Shown piece after piece: positions 42,504 to 51,598 of a DNA stretch of 61,379 bases. Positions within the stretch are counted from its first letter, which is position 1. Every line of letters starts with the position of its first letter. This DNA comes from Paenibacillus bovis. Its GTDB lineage: Bacteria; Bacillota; Bacilli; Bacillales; Bacillaceae_C. The position numbers and the translations under genes are program-made. The notes below the pieces were generated by a model. That model was given only the letters and a program-made list of their open reading frames with translations. It did no database searches and was not told where the DNA came from. The DNA lies in NCBI GenBank assembly GCA_007679095.1, contig VEFU01000024.1, positions 1-61,379 of the forward strand. Reading direction: 5' to 3'.

Positions 42504-43637
42504 TTATTCATGCAGAAAACTTTCTATAATATCATTCACCCGATTGGCTACCCATTCGATGTCATAGCCTACCTCTTCTCGAATGACAGTGTTATATAAT
42601 TCCTCTAATCCAATCCTCAGCAAATAGCAATATATTGTTTCTTTCGTTTCGTTATTTGTAATATATTTATTTTTTAATTCCTTAATGAGTGGTTGCAACT
42701 TATCTTCGTTCCAGAAAAGGAAATTTGCCTTGTCATACAAATGGTCACCATAAAGTGACAAGGTCCAATCAATTATTCCTGTAATTTCATTATCTTTGGC
42801 CAATAAATTATAGGATCCTAAATCTCCATGAACTATATTTTTCTTGCTTAAATGAATGCAATGTATATGCTTCTTCAACTCGTTTATTGCTTTATTTACT
42901 ATATCTGAATCTAGACCTTTCTTTTCTAGCGGACCCCAGTTATAAATATCATCATTGTAAACGGCTGTTATAAAATCCAGCCAAGTAGGAAATGAAGCAT
43001 TACCTGAACTGTCTAAATAACCAAATCCCTGTTTATCATCCGGCACTTCTACTGTTTCCAACGTTTCTAACAAGTTTAATATATTTGGAACAATATCGAG
43101 TAACTGTTGGCTATTTAGATCAAACAACTTATCCCCTTCTATATATTTGGATATACAATAAGCTATCCCATCATCCGTCTTGTGGACCTCTAATACACGA
43201 CGAACTGGCAATTTTCCATTGAACTCTTTAACAATGAAACTTTCCTTTTTATAGTTTTCAACATACCCACCTACTTGAAAAATATATCGCTGTTCCCCTG
43301 CCTCAAAAAAGTAAGTTTGTGAAACCAATCCACCATTTAGTTCTCTCACATTAACTGCATCTGGATAATGCTTTTTCAACAAGCGTTCAATTTCTTCAAA
43401 GGATAATTTCTTCGTCATTACAGACTCTCCTTTATATAAGATTTTTCCTAACAATAATTCATCTAAGGAGAGTTTATAAATTTGGCTTAAACGAATAATG
43501 GAATCAATATCAGGGTAGTTCTTCCCAACTTCCCAATTAGATAATGTTTGTCTCGTAATATTCATTTTTTCTGCAACTTGTTCTTGGGTAAAACCCACTT
43601 TTTTTCGCCTGATTTTTAATTTCTCACCAATATTCAT
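42504..43637 (-). CDS. XRE-type HTH fused to an aminoglycoside-phosphotransferase-like kinase
   Basis: Residues 1-60 are an XRE helix-turn-helix (GFTQEQVAEKMNITRQTLSN, WEVGKNYP). From about residue 74 the protein is an APH family kinase of hygromycin-B-phosphotransferase type, with the catalytic IVHGDLGSYNLL and the metal-binding IIDWTLSLYGD. At the junction, AAAGGAG lies 8 bases before an in-frame ATG (43416-43418), so the kinase may also be made alone. The full-length start is ATG 43637 with AAGGAG 9 bases upstream. The substrate is unknown; the regulator part may control the gene itself. Confidence 0.85.
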   Translation of the reverse strand: MNIGEKLKIRRKKVGFTQEQVAEKMNITRQTLSNWEVGKNYPDIDSIIRLSQIYKLSLDELLLGKILYKGESVMTKKLSFEEIERLLKKHYPDAVNVRELNGGLVSQTYFFEAGEQRYIFQVGGYVENYKKESFIVKEFNGKLPVRRVLEVHKTDDGIAYCISKYIEGDKLFDLNSQQLLDIVPNILNLLETLETVEVPDDKQGFGYLDSSGNASFPTWLDFITAVYNDDIYNWGPLEKKGLDSDIVNKAINELKKHIHCIHLSKKNIVHGDLGSYNLLAKDNEITGIIDWTLSLYGDHLYDKANFLFWNEDKLQPLIKELKNKYITNNETKETIYCYLLRIGLEELYNTVIREEVGYDIEWVANRVNDIIESFLHE

Positions 43638-43771
43638 AACCATCTTCTCCTTGATTAAATTTTCTCATAAACAAAGGAAAAATCTAGCAAGGATTCCTTG
43701 CACAACTTTAGTTTCAATAGAAAAAGTGCTTATACCTTTTTGAAGTAAAACACCCGATAGTTAAATAACGT

Positions 43772-44152
43772 TTAACCTTCAATCATTTTTAAATAAGGAA
43801 TTTCTTTCCCATTTACAATTGCAATATATGCTGGTGTATCTGTTTCATATATCTTAGTTCCGACAGGCAATTTATTCGCAGTACCATGTTTGAAGTTATA
43901 AGCCTTATCTGTTTGATTAGTTATTTCTCCAATTTGTTCGCCTAATTTATATTCCAACTCAGAAACCCACCCAACATCTTGTGCATTAGAATAAACAATT
44001 CCATCAAAAACAAAAATGTCTGCATTGCCATCCTCAAGAAAATCCTTTGGAGTTGGATTACCTTTAACCGATTTGTCATTTAAACCGTTATTGCATCCAA
44101 CTAAGATAATAAACAATATACTCATAGAAAATAAGATTTTTGTGAATTTCAT
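43772..44152 (-). CDS. small lipoprotein
   Basis: The 126-residue product has a signal peptide with lipobox ILVGC (Cys at about residue 20) and a short extracellular domain containing IFVFDGIVYSNAQDVGWV and LPVGTKIYETD. AAGGGGG lies 7 bases before the ATG at 44152. Function unknown. Confidence 0.75.
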   Translation of the reverse strand: MKFTKILFSMSILFIILVGCNNGLNDKSVKGNPTPKDFLEDGNADIFVFDGIVYSNAQDVGWVSELEYKLGEQIGEITNQTDKAYNFKHGTANKLPVGTKIYETDTPAYIAIVNGKEIPYLKMIEG

Positions 44153-44252
44153 TTGATTCCCCCTTGTATAAGTAAACAGGAGATATAACATTATATTAGT
44201 TACAATTTAATCAATATCCTCTTAAACATTACTGCCCCGTCACTTTCACGAT

Positions 44253-44738
44253 CTATTTCCAAACCTCATCTAATTTATCTGCATAAAAGCGAATTGCTTT
44301 TTCATATTTTAATATTTCCTCATCGCTTGTTGTTTCTATTAAACAATTCAGCAGTACTTCCATCGCCTTGCTATGTTCATTCAAGTTATATAAGGTCATT
44401 GCATAAAAAGTCTGGATTGCTCTGTTTTCCGGAAATGCTTCAATCCCTTTTAAAAATACACTTTTTGACTTTTCATATTCTCCTAATGTTCGATATGTAC
44501 TCCCTAATCCTAATATTGCTCCTTCTAATTCACTTGGCGGCAACCCTAATTCAATTGCTTTTTCATAAAAGAAAACAGCTTGCGATTCTTCCCCTAACAA
44601 ATCCAAACTCCATGCACATTGATAGTTAATGTATGCATCATCAGGATACTCCTGCACCAGTTTCATCAGTAATTCATTCGATTCCTTATGCCTTCCTTGC
44701 TTCCTCCATTCAAGTGCTTTATCTAATTGTATGTTCAT
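44253..44738 (-). CDS. tetratricopeptide-repeat protein
   Basis: The 161-residue product contains four TPR-like helix pairs, for example AYINYQCAWSLDLLGEESQA, ILGLGSTYRTLGEYEKSKSV and IQTFYAMTLYNLNEHSKAME. It is soluble and probably mediates protein contacts. GGAG lies 8 bases before the ATG. Confidence 0.9.
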   Translation of the reverse strand: MNIQLDKALEWRKQGRHKESNELLMKLVQEYPDDAYINYQCAWSLDLLGEESQAVFFYEKAIELGLPPSELEGAILGLGSTYRTLGEYEKSKSVFLKGIEAFPENRAIQTFYAMTLYNLNEHSKAMEVLLNCLIETTSDEEILKYEKAIRFYADKLDEVWK

Positions 44739-44824
44739 TATCTCAACTCCATTTTTCCTATTTAAGAAAATTCCAACTAATGGTACTATTAAATTATAAT
44801 TATACTACAAAAGGAGAGATTCTT

Positions 44825-45313
44825 TTGACACGTACTACAAATGACACAGCTATCAAAAAAGACATAACTATTAACGCACCCATAAATTTAGTTTGGCTTG
44901 CTTGGACCATTTCTGAAAGAGTTTCGGAATGGTTTGCGCCTGAAACAGTTATTGAAGCTAAAGAAGGTGGAGCATACGAACTTTACTTCATACCTGGAAA
45001 TCGTGAGAATATGAATACGAAGGGTTGTAAAATCACAAAACTTGTTTATGAAAAAGAGCTTCATTTTAACTGGAAAGGGCCAGACCAGTTTGAGGCACTC
45101 ATGAACAATGAAAATGAATTAACAAATGTTAAAGTAAGTTTCGACTCCATCAATGAGGATTCTACTAAAGTGATCCTTGAGCATACTGGATATAAAGATA
45201 GTGAGGATTGGAACGAAGCAATTAAGTGGCACGAAATGGCATGGTCAGGAGTTCTTGACAGCCTAAAATCTGCCCTTGAAAGCGGCAAAGGAAATGTATG
45301 TTGCCAACCTTAA
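44825..45313 (+). CDS. SRPBCC/AHSA1-domain protein
   Basis: The 162-residue product shows the AHSA1-like pattern: ITINAPINLVWLAWTISERV, SEWFAPE, GGAYELYF and a C-terminal WHEMAWSGVLDSLKSALESG. Such proteins bind hydrophobic ligands or stimulate Hsp90-type chaperones; the ligand here is unknown. The TTG start follows AAGGAGAG by about 6 bases. Confidence 0.85.
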   Translation: MTRTTNDTAIKKDITINAPINLVWLAWTISERVSEWFAPETVIEAKEGGAYELYFIPGNRENMNTKGCKITKLVYEKELHFNWKGPDQFEALMNNENELTNVKVSFDSINEDSTKVILEHTGYKDSEDWNEAIKWHEMAWSGVLDSLKSALESGKGNVCCQP

Positions 45314-45320
45314 TTTTTAC

Positions 45321-45350
45321 ATAAGCCATCTATACAGATGGCTTTTTATT
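45321..45350 (+). terminator. terminator of the SRPBCC gene
   Basis: AAGCCATC and GATGGCTT form a stem with a short loop, followed by TTTTATTTA. Confidence 0.9.
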
Positions 45351-45430
45351 TACTTTTGGTTTTAGAATAAAATATCAGTTAACGGTTTGGTTTCTTGAAT
45401 AAGTCTAGTAGTAAAAAGGGAGTGAATTAT

Positions 45431-45907
45431 CTGGATATCAAAATCTTGTATTATAAGAAATTTAAAGGAACTGAAAAGGCCATTGACTATGTTCATTGGG
45501 CTTATCATATGTTGGAAAGTGATATCTCAACAACATCCATAAATATCCTTGCTTCCTTGAGGGAGCCATTAAATATATTTGAAGTAGAAGACTATTTTAA
45601 TAGAGCTTTAGATGAATTAGGTATAGAGGAGCCCTTGTTTGAAGAATGTGTAAAATGCTATATTCGTTTTTTATTAATGCAAATAGTTGATGATAATAAT
45701 AAAGCAATCGACCTTGCATATGAAATATATGAAGTGATTCGTGAACATTTTTCTAACGAGGAATTAGATAAATGGTTTGAAATAAGTGAATTGATCGATG
45801 ACTATCGTTACGGTGATAATATAGATAATCTTACTAAGGATTTCATCATAACGATTATTGTACAAGAAGCAAAGAAACAATTAAGTAACAAGTTCTTATT
45901 GAGCTAA
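45431..45907 (+). CDS. hypothetical helical protein, probable CTG start
   Basis: The protein-like sequence begins DIKILYYKKFKGTEKAIDYV and is helical throughout, ending VQEAKKQLSNKFLLS. The only strong ribosome site, AAGGGAG, lies 8 bases before a CTG at 45431; the in-frame TTG at 45395 has none. I therefore suggest CTG as the start (158 residues). No known family was recognised. Confidence 0.6.
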   Translation: MDIKILYYKKFKGTEKAIDYVHWAYHMLESDISTTSINILASLREPLNIFEVEDYFNRALDELGIEEPLFEECVKCYIRFLLMQIVDDNNKAIDLAYEIYEVIREHFSNEELDKWFEISELIDDYRYGDNIDNLTKDFIITIIVQEAKKQLSNKFLLS

Positions 45908-45910
45908 CAG

Positions 45911-45943
45911 GTGCTTTGATCCAAAAAGGATTAAAGCACTTTC
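45911..45943 (+). terminator. rho-independent terminator
   Basis: GTGCTTTGATCC and GGATTAAAGCAC pair with one wobble around AAAAA, followed by TTTCTG. Confidence 0.8.
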
Positions 45944-46040
45944 TGTTGAACTTATTATACTAACGAGGCAAGTTAGTTAAAACAGTATCGCTAAGATGTT
46001 TACTAAAATACATAATAAGTCAGACTTTTAGGAGATAGAA

Positions 46041-47042
46041 ATGTGTAATCAAATTGAGCAAGTGAATTCTTTTCCAGTTATTGCTTCTGTTTTATCACCT
46101 ACAGCTTTAGCAATGGAGATTAGCCAGCAGTATCCTATAGGAGAAGTAATAGATTGTACTCTATTGCGCGCTTATGTAAATGATGGCTATATGCTAAAAA
46201 CTCAATCAGGGAAATATATTATAAAAGTTTATCGTGCAAACTGGCGGACAGAATCAGAAATTAGGTACGAGCTGGAATTTTTATTTCACTTACATAAAAA
46301 TGGCGTAGGAGTTTCATTACCTATACATAAAACGGATGGAAGCCTCATTCATCCAGTAGTAGCACCAGAAGGTCAAAGATATATCGTTTTATATCACTTT
46401 GCAGACGGGGAAAAACCTAGTCCTCCATTTTCTGATAAACAATATATTCATTTGGGGAAAGAGTTAGCAAAATTACACAAAGCCTCAAGAACTTTTCATA
46501 CAAAATATCAACGCTTTGAACTCAATATTCAATACCTACTTGATAAGCCTTTGGATGCTATTAGACCCTTTTTACAAGAGGATATCGGCAACTTAACCTT
46601 TCTAGAGAAGCTCTCCAATACTGTACGGGAACACATCAGTTGTTTGGAATCAAAAGGTTTAAGCAAAGCGATTTGTCACGGGGATGTATCGATGGACAAT
46701 CTTCATTATGCTAATAATGGTCAAATTACTTTCTATGACTTTGATTCAGGTGGTCCTGGTTGGTCCTCATATGACCTTCTCGGTGTATATATGTTTACCA
46801 AATATGATAAGCGGCAATCTCGTTGGGATGCTCACGTAAAAGGCTATCAAGAAGTTATGAAATTAAACGAATGCGACATAGAAGCTCTTCCTTATTTGCA
46901 TGTAATGAATAGTATTTGGGCATTGGGTTGCGATGCAACGATTTGGGCACAAACAAGTGGTTTATGGCGGATAAGTAAGGAACATTTGGATAACAGAATA
47001 AACAGTTTAAAGAATTGGGTTGAAACTGAAATAGATAGATAG
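46041..47042 (+). CDS. phosphotransferase of the APH/SrkA-like family
   Basis: The 333-residue kinase-like protein has GKYIIKVYRANWRTESEIRY (nucleotide-binding lobe), the catalytic ICHGDVSMDNLHY and the metal site ITFYDFDSGGPGWSSYDL. These match the aminoglycoside-phosphotransferase superfamily, close to stress kinase SrkA or homoserine kinase II type proteins. AGGAGA lies 6 bases before the ATG. Resistance or a metabolic role cannot be decided from sequence. Confidence 0.85.
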   Translation: MCNQIEQVNSFPVIASVLSPTALAMEISQQYPIGEVIDCTLLRAYVNDGYMLKTQSGKYIIKVYRANWRTESEIRYELEFLFHLHKNGVGVSLPIHKTDGSLIHPVVAPEGQRYIVLYHFADGEKPSPPFSDKQYIHLGKELAKLHKASRTFHTKYQRFELNIQYLLDKPLDAIRPFLQEDIGNLTFLEKLSNTVREHISCLESKGLSKAICHGDVSMDNLHYANNGQITFYDFDSGGPGWSSYDLLGVYMFTKYDKRQSRWDAHVKGYQEVMKLNECDIEALPYLHVMNSIWALGCDATIWAQTSGLWRISKEHLDNRINSLKNWVETEIDR

Positions 47043-47061
47043 ATTTCTATATCATTTGTAC

Positions 47062-47100
47062 AAAAAACAGGGCTTTACTCCTTTTCAAAGTAAAGCCCTG
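47062..47100. terminator. bidirectional terminator
   Basis: CAGGGCTTTACT and AGTAAAGCCCTG form a 12-bp stem between the converging phosphotransferase and GNAT genes. The GNAT stop codon lies in the stem region. Confidence 0.85.
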
Positions 47101-47654
47101 GATTTCCACTCTTCTTTTTCAAGTCTATAATGATTATGTAGTTGATCTTCAATTTCAACGTCTCCATTGTAATGAAATCCACATTTTTCGATGACCTTTA
47201 TGGAAGCTTCATTACGTGGAAGGACAACGGCATTTAGTATTTCCACATCCGTATTTTCAAACAGGTACTTTACTAATCCTCTTACTCCTTGTGTTGTATA
47301 TCCCTTGTTTTTATGATGTTTAGAAATTGCATAAGAAACTTCTCGATTTGGTTCGCTTAGTTCGTCTTTAATTCCAGTATTGCAAAAACCAATGAATTCA
47401 TCCGTTTCCTTTAACACGATCCCTAACTTCAACCAATTTTCACCTATATTAGGTACTGCAGCTAGAAAATCCTTGTTTTCAGGTATTTCATAATTTGTAA
47501 CCCAGTCTAATCGCTGTTCTCTTGTCGATCGCCAATCAGGCAAAAATTCATACACTTCAGGCTGCGATGTAAGTTCATAAATTGCATCTACGTCTTCCAC
47601 TCTAAACTCTCTAAGGACTATATCACCACAGTCTATTGTAAAATAATTTTTCAT
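47085..47654 (-). CDS. GNAT acetyltransferase, RimJ/RimL type
   Basis: The 189-residue product starts MKNYFTIDCGDIVLREFRVE and contains YAISKHHKNKGYTTQGVRGL and VVLPRNEASIKVIEKCGF. The ATG at 47654 has GGGGG 8 bases upstream; a longer frame to 47720 has no site. Confidence 0.85.
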   Translation of the reverse strand: MKNYFTIDCGDIVLREFRVEDVDAIYELTSQPEVYEFLPDWRSTREQRLDWVTNYEIPENKDFLAAVPNIGENWLKLGIVLKETDEFIGFCNTGIKDELSEPNREVSYAISKHHKNKGYTTQGVRGLVKYLFENTDVEILNAVVLPRNEASIKVIEKCGFHYNGDVEIEDQLHNHYRLEKEEWKSRALL

Positions 47655-48051
47655 ATCCATTACCCCCGATACATTGCAAAACCTAATGATTCTTTCAAAT
47701 ATGGGCTTATCCTCAATCACCGGTTTTTAATCTTCAAAATATTTAATAGTCTAATTCTATTGTACCGTAAAGAAAGTATCTTTTGTAATCTTATAAGGAA
47801 CAACTTGCCTCTTCAGTAAGCAAAAAAAGCTTCATTCCCACAAAGAAGTAAAGCTTTCCATAAGATTTTGTTTATTTTTCAATACTCCTTACATACTGAT
47901 CTTCGCCTTTATCATATGTATTGATGTAGTCAAAATAATTTGCAGCCAACCTGAATCATAAAAATGGCTTATTTCTGTAAAAAAAAGGACTTTGTTCTAT
48001 ATATGTGGAAGTCTATCATGCAAATAAAAATAAAATTAGAAGGAGGATATG
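47655..48051. other. gene-free interval
   Basis: The interval holds AT-rich sequence and a weak AAGCTT-based hairpin near 47826-47860. I see no reading frame with a ribosome site and no operator. Confidence 0.4.
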
Positions 48052-48417
48052 ATGAAATTTTTTAAGGCTTTTATAATAAGTTTACTTTTCATTATTTCCA
48101 TGTTTTTACTTATATTTATGTATCATAATGGTACGAAGGAAATTATCTCTGCACTAATTTTTCAAATCGTATATGTAACTCCCTTTGTTCTATTACTTTG
48201 TGCCATATTAAACAGTTATTTAAAAATAGAAAATAACAAAAAATCGACTGTATTATTCATAGGGTTTCTATATGGGATTATTATATCCATACTTTTTTCC
48301 TCTACAGTAGCCAGTACCGAGATTATGCTTCATATCATGTACGGCTGTATTTTCAGTTTTGGTTCCTTCCTATTTATGATGATAAGAGTAAAACGAAATC
48401 CGCAAATCCCGATGTAA
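48052..48417 (+). CDS. four-helix membrane protein, unknown
   Basis: The 121-residue product has about four membrane segments (for example IISLLFIISMFLLIFMY and ILFIGFLYGIIISILFSS-like stretches) and a basic end MIRVKRNPQIPM. AAGGAGG precedes the double ATG; the second ATG has the better spacing. Function unknown. Confidence 0.7.
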   Translation: MKFFKAFIISLLFIISMFLLIFMYHNGTKEIISALIFQIVYVTPFVLLLCAILNSYLKIENNKKSTVLFIGFLYGIIISILFSSTVASTEIMLHIMYGCIFSFGSFLFMMIRVKRNPQIPM

Positions 48418-48431
48418 GGATTTGCGGATTT
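48396..48431. terminator. hairpin between converging genes
   Basis: AAATCCGCAAATCC and GGATTTGCGGATTT form a perfect 14-bp stem whose loop contains the stop codon of the membrane gene. T-runs are weak on both sides. Confidence 0.7.
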
Positions 48432-48449
48432 ATCAACTTGGTAAAATAA

Positions 48450-49103
48450 TTATTTTGCTCTTTTGTTAACTTCCATCTCAATGAACTCCGGTAAATAGTT
48501 AGGAGTACACCCACTTGATACCATTTCACCTTTATATAGACACGTTTTCTCACCAATTTTAATGCAACGATCGCGATACTTTTCATCATAAACACCTATC
48601 CAGCCAGCGGTAAAATTCATTGCCCATTGAACTTCTAGTTCTTCCTGTGCAATATTAGCTTCAATTGCAGTGACTAAGTCTTCTGTGTTATCAGGAGGAG
48701 TTTGTCCTGTCCATCTCAAACGCGCTTGATAATACCAGAAAACTCGTCTTTGAAGAGCAGAAGGACTATTTTGCCATGACTCCAATAATGTAATTAACTT
48801 CTTGCTTTTCGTGAGTTGATTAGCCATTAACCAATCCATTAAGTTATTTCGTTCATCTACAGTGTGAGTCTGCATATCCTTATCAAGTGCATTTAGCACA
48901 TCTTCTGTAAGCAGCTTTTTGTCCATAATTAAGACGGCTAATAGTCGCGGCAAGTATTTTTCGCTTGACCATAGTTCCATCGCTAGTTCGTGATCTTTTT
49001 TAATCTCCTTCGCGATTTTCCGTAAGTCGCCCAGCTTCGTATCACTATTGATTTGAGATAGAATCTCTTCTGCTTTGGAAGAAAGTTTCATTTCTGTACT
49101 CAT
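48450..49103 (-). CDS. AlkD-like DNA alkylation repair protein
   Basis: The 217-residue helical product has HEAT-like repeats with LGDLRKIAKEIKKDHELAME, LWSSEKYLPRLLAVLIMD and QRRVFWYYQARLRWTGQTPP. These match the AlkD-like group, where DNA glycosylase members remove 3- or 7-alkylpurines without base flipping; this subgroup (COG4912-like) is less studied. The ATG at 49103 has AAGGAG 10 bases upstream. Confidence 0.85.
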   Translation of the reverse strand: MSTEMKLSSKAEEILSQINSDTKLGDLRKIAKEIKKDHELAMELWSSEKYLPRLLAVLIMDKKLLTEDVLNALDKDMQTHTVDERNNLMDWLMANQLTKSKKLITLLESWQNSPSALQRRVFWYYQARLRWTGQTPPDNTEDLVTAIEANIAQEELEVQWAMNFTAGWIGVYDEKYRDRCIKIGEKTCLYKGEMVSSGCTPNYLPEFIEMEVNKRAK

Positions 49104-49309
49104 CTTATACAACTCCTTTATTAAAAAATGTTTCGTATGTAGTTATCTAATATTCAATTTCGTTATAAGTCTTATTGCAGTGGAGTGACTACAAAGTGTA
49201 CCAGCTAATATTGTAGCACATCCCATATTAAAGCTTACTCCACCTGGCTTCTTCTTAAATAACTTCTATCATCTTTATTATGGTCGCTTTATTCCAACTT
49301 CAATTTCTT

Positions 49310-49774
49310 CTAAAGATGCAATTTCAATCCTTCATGCGATGCTTTAAAACCTAACTTTTCATAAAAATGAAGTGCTTCCGGTCTCTTTTTATCTGTTGTT
49401 AATTGTACTATATGACATCCTCGATCTTTGGCTCGTTGGATTGCCCATTGAATCAACATCGTTCCTACACCCTTCCCACGTACTAAGGAAGCAGTACGGA
49501 CACCTTCAATTGTCGCTCTCCATCCTCCCTGATACGTAATGAATGGAGTAAAAGTGATCTGTTGAACACCAACAATCTCTTCTCCATAACAAGCAACAAT
49601 CAATTCATTATTTGGGTCAGAATTAATTGATTGAAATGCTTTTATGTAACTTTCTGGTAAAGGTTGCTTATACTGTTCTCTTTTATTTCCTAACACGTCG
49701 TCTGAAAGCAAATACACAATCTTGTCGAGGTCCTCTATTGTTGCTTCTCTAAAGATAAGTTGATTTTTATTCAT
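49310..49774 (-). CDS. GNAT acetyltransferase
   Basis: The 154-residue product has FREATIEDLDKIVYLLSDDV, ATIEGVRTASLVRGKGVGTM and LTTDKKRPEALHFYEKLGF, a full GNAT signature. GGAGAGG lies 8 bases before the ATG. Confidence 0.9.
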   Translation of the reverse strand: MNKNQLIFREATIEDLDKIVYLLSDDVLGNKREQYKQPLPESYIKAFQSINSDPNNELIVACYGEEIVGVQQITFTPFITYQGGWRATIEGVRTASLVRGKGVGTMLIQWAIQRAKDRGCHIVQLTTDKKRPEALHFYEKLGFKASHEGLKLHL

Positions 49775-49842
49775 TTAATATCCTCTCCATGGAACCTTAC
49801 TAGACATACTATATCCCCAGGTTACTCATCTCTATATCTAAA

Positions 49843-49948
49843 TCACTCTAATATAGAAATATCATAAGTTCCTAGTCCTTCTTTCTGAATGTTTTCTAAG
49901 TAGATTTTAATATCAGGTAAAATTTGTTGGGAAACACGTTCGCCATTG
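49843..49948 (-). pseudogene. 3' fragment of a gene interrupted by the IS21 element
   Basis: Read leftwards from the insertion site the frame gives ERVSQQILPDIKIYLENIQ and KEGLGTYDISILE before TGA. It is in frame with the 5' part at 52398-53488 when the element and one CCATTG copy are removed, so it is the lost C-terminus of that protein. Confidence 0.85.
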
Positions 49949-50047
49949 TGTATATGGTAACTTAAAAGTGAGCCACCATATTAATTGAAAACTGAGCCAC
50001 TTTTGATAGACAATTAACCCTAATGAAACATTAGGGGGATATCAGGA

Positions 50048-51598
50048 GTGATCACGTTGAACCAAAAGCAGAAGATAATAAAATTGTATATGAAGGGAGA
50101 AAGTAAACGGAGTATTGCAAAGATAACAAAAAAATCTAGAAACACAGTTGCGAAGTATATCCGAGAGTTTGAGGAAAGTAAGCTTGAGGATGTGCGACAG
50201 TTACCCATACCAGAAAGTGTGATGAAGCCACCCACGTATAAGAAAAGAATTGGAAAAAGTAAAGTGTTAACAGATGAAATAAAAAGCAAGCTACGGAAGT
50301 ATATAACTGATAATGAGTGGAAACGAAATCACTATATGGCAAAACAACAGATGAAAATGGTAGACATGCATGAAAAGTTATTAGATGCAGGATATTCAAT
50401 TAGCTATACAACTGTCCGTAATTTTGTTAATCAAGAAACTGCGAAATCAAAGGAGGTATTTATTCGGAGATATTGTGAACCAGGTTACGAGGTTGAATTT
50501 GATTGGGGTGAAGTGAAGCTCGAGATTGATGGTAAGTTAAAAGCGTACTCATTAGCGGTATTTACCTTACCATATAGTAATTACAGGTTCGCAAAATTAT
50601 ATCAATCTGAGTCACAGGTTTGTGTCTTAGATGTTCATACGAAGTTTATAGAACATGTTGATTTCATACCTGCGGTATTTGTCTATGACAATATGAGGAC
50701 CGTTGTAAAATCATTCATTGGTAATGAGAAAACCATCACAGACAGCATGAAAAATCTATCAAACTATTATCATTTTAAAATTCGTTTATGCGAACCTAGA
50801 AAAGGAAATGAGAAAGGTCACGTTGAGCGGAGTGTTGAGTTTATAAGAAGAAAGGCATTTTCATCGCAGCATACTTTCACTAGTTTGGAAGAGGCTCAAG
50901 ATCATTTACTCCAAATATTAAAGAAGCTTAATAAAAGAGATCATCATGAGCATAAGCAAAAACATATTGAGCTTATGAGAAAGGAGAAAGAAATAGGACA
51001 ACAGGTCACTATGACTCCATTCGATTCAGCAGATTTAATAGAATGCCTTGTGGACAAGTATAGTACGGTAGTCATCAATCAAAATCATTATTCCGTACCC
51101 GAAGGGCACGTTGGTACATATATAAAAGCGAAGGTTGGTGCAGAAACGATTAAGCTATTTATTGATGGATGTTTAGTAGCTGAACATCCACGAAATTGGG
51201 GTGTACATCAATGGGAAATGGATTTATATCATTATTTAGATACATTCAAAAAGAAAAAGGGTGCCCTCGCTCAAAGTGAATGTTTGAGACAGGCACCAAC
51301 ACAAATAAAAAAATTATACAAAGACCATTATATCGGAAAAGAGAAAGAATTCATAGAGTTACTCTTCTATATACAGGAACACAATAAACTTGAGCGTGTA
51401 CTAAAAGCTGTTAAGCAGCTAAATGACATTCAAACCGGGTATGTTTCTACAGAAAGAATCTTGTTTATCTGTGAACAGAATACTCCTATTAAAACAGATG
51501 GATTCTATCGTGATGAAACCACACATCAGTCCGAAAGCAACATGAAAGCATACGCAAATATGTTTAATCAAGAAGAGGAAGTGGCTCAATATGGATAA
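50048..51598 (+). CDS. istA: IS21-family transposase IstA
   Basis: The protein (about 513-516 residues) has an N-terminal helix-turn-helix (GESKRSIAKITKKSRNTVAK), the DDE integrase core with EVEFDWGEVKLEIDG, FVYDNMRTVVKSF and EKGHVERSVEFIRRKAF, and a C-terminal domain. It cuts and joins the element ends. AGGAG is 8 bases before a TTG at 50057, which may be the real start instead of the GTG at 50048. It overlaps istB by 8 bases. Confidence 0.95.
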   Translation: MITLNQKQKIIKLYMKGESKRSIAKITKKSRNTVAKYIREFEESKLEDVRQLPIPESVMKPPTYKKRIGKSKVLTDEIKSKLRKYITDNEWKRNHYMAKQQMKMVDMHEKLLDAGYSISYTTVRNFVNQETAKSKEVFIRRYCEPGYEVEFDWGEVKLEIDGKLKAYSLAVFTLPYSNYRFAKLYQSESQVCVLDVHTKFIEHVDFIPAVFVYDNMRTVVKSFIGNEKTITDSMKNLSNYYHFKIRLCEPRKGNEKGHVERSVEFIRRKAFSSQHTFTSLEEAQDHLLQILKKLNKRDHHEHKQKHIELMRKEKEIGQQVTMTPFDSADLIECLVDKYSTVVINQNHYSVPEGHVGTYIKAKVGAETIKLFIDGCLVAEHPRNWGVHQWEMDLYHYLDTFKKKKGALAQSECLRQAPTQIKKLYKDHYIGKEKEFIELLFYIQEHNKLERVLKAVKQLNDIQTGYVSTERILFICEQNTPIKTDGFYRDETTHQSESNMKAYANMFNQEEEVAQYG

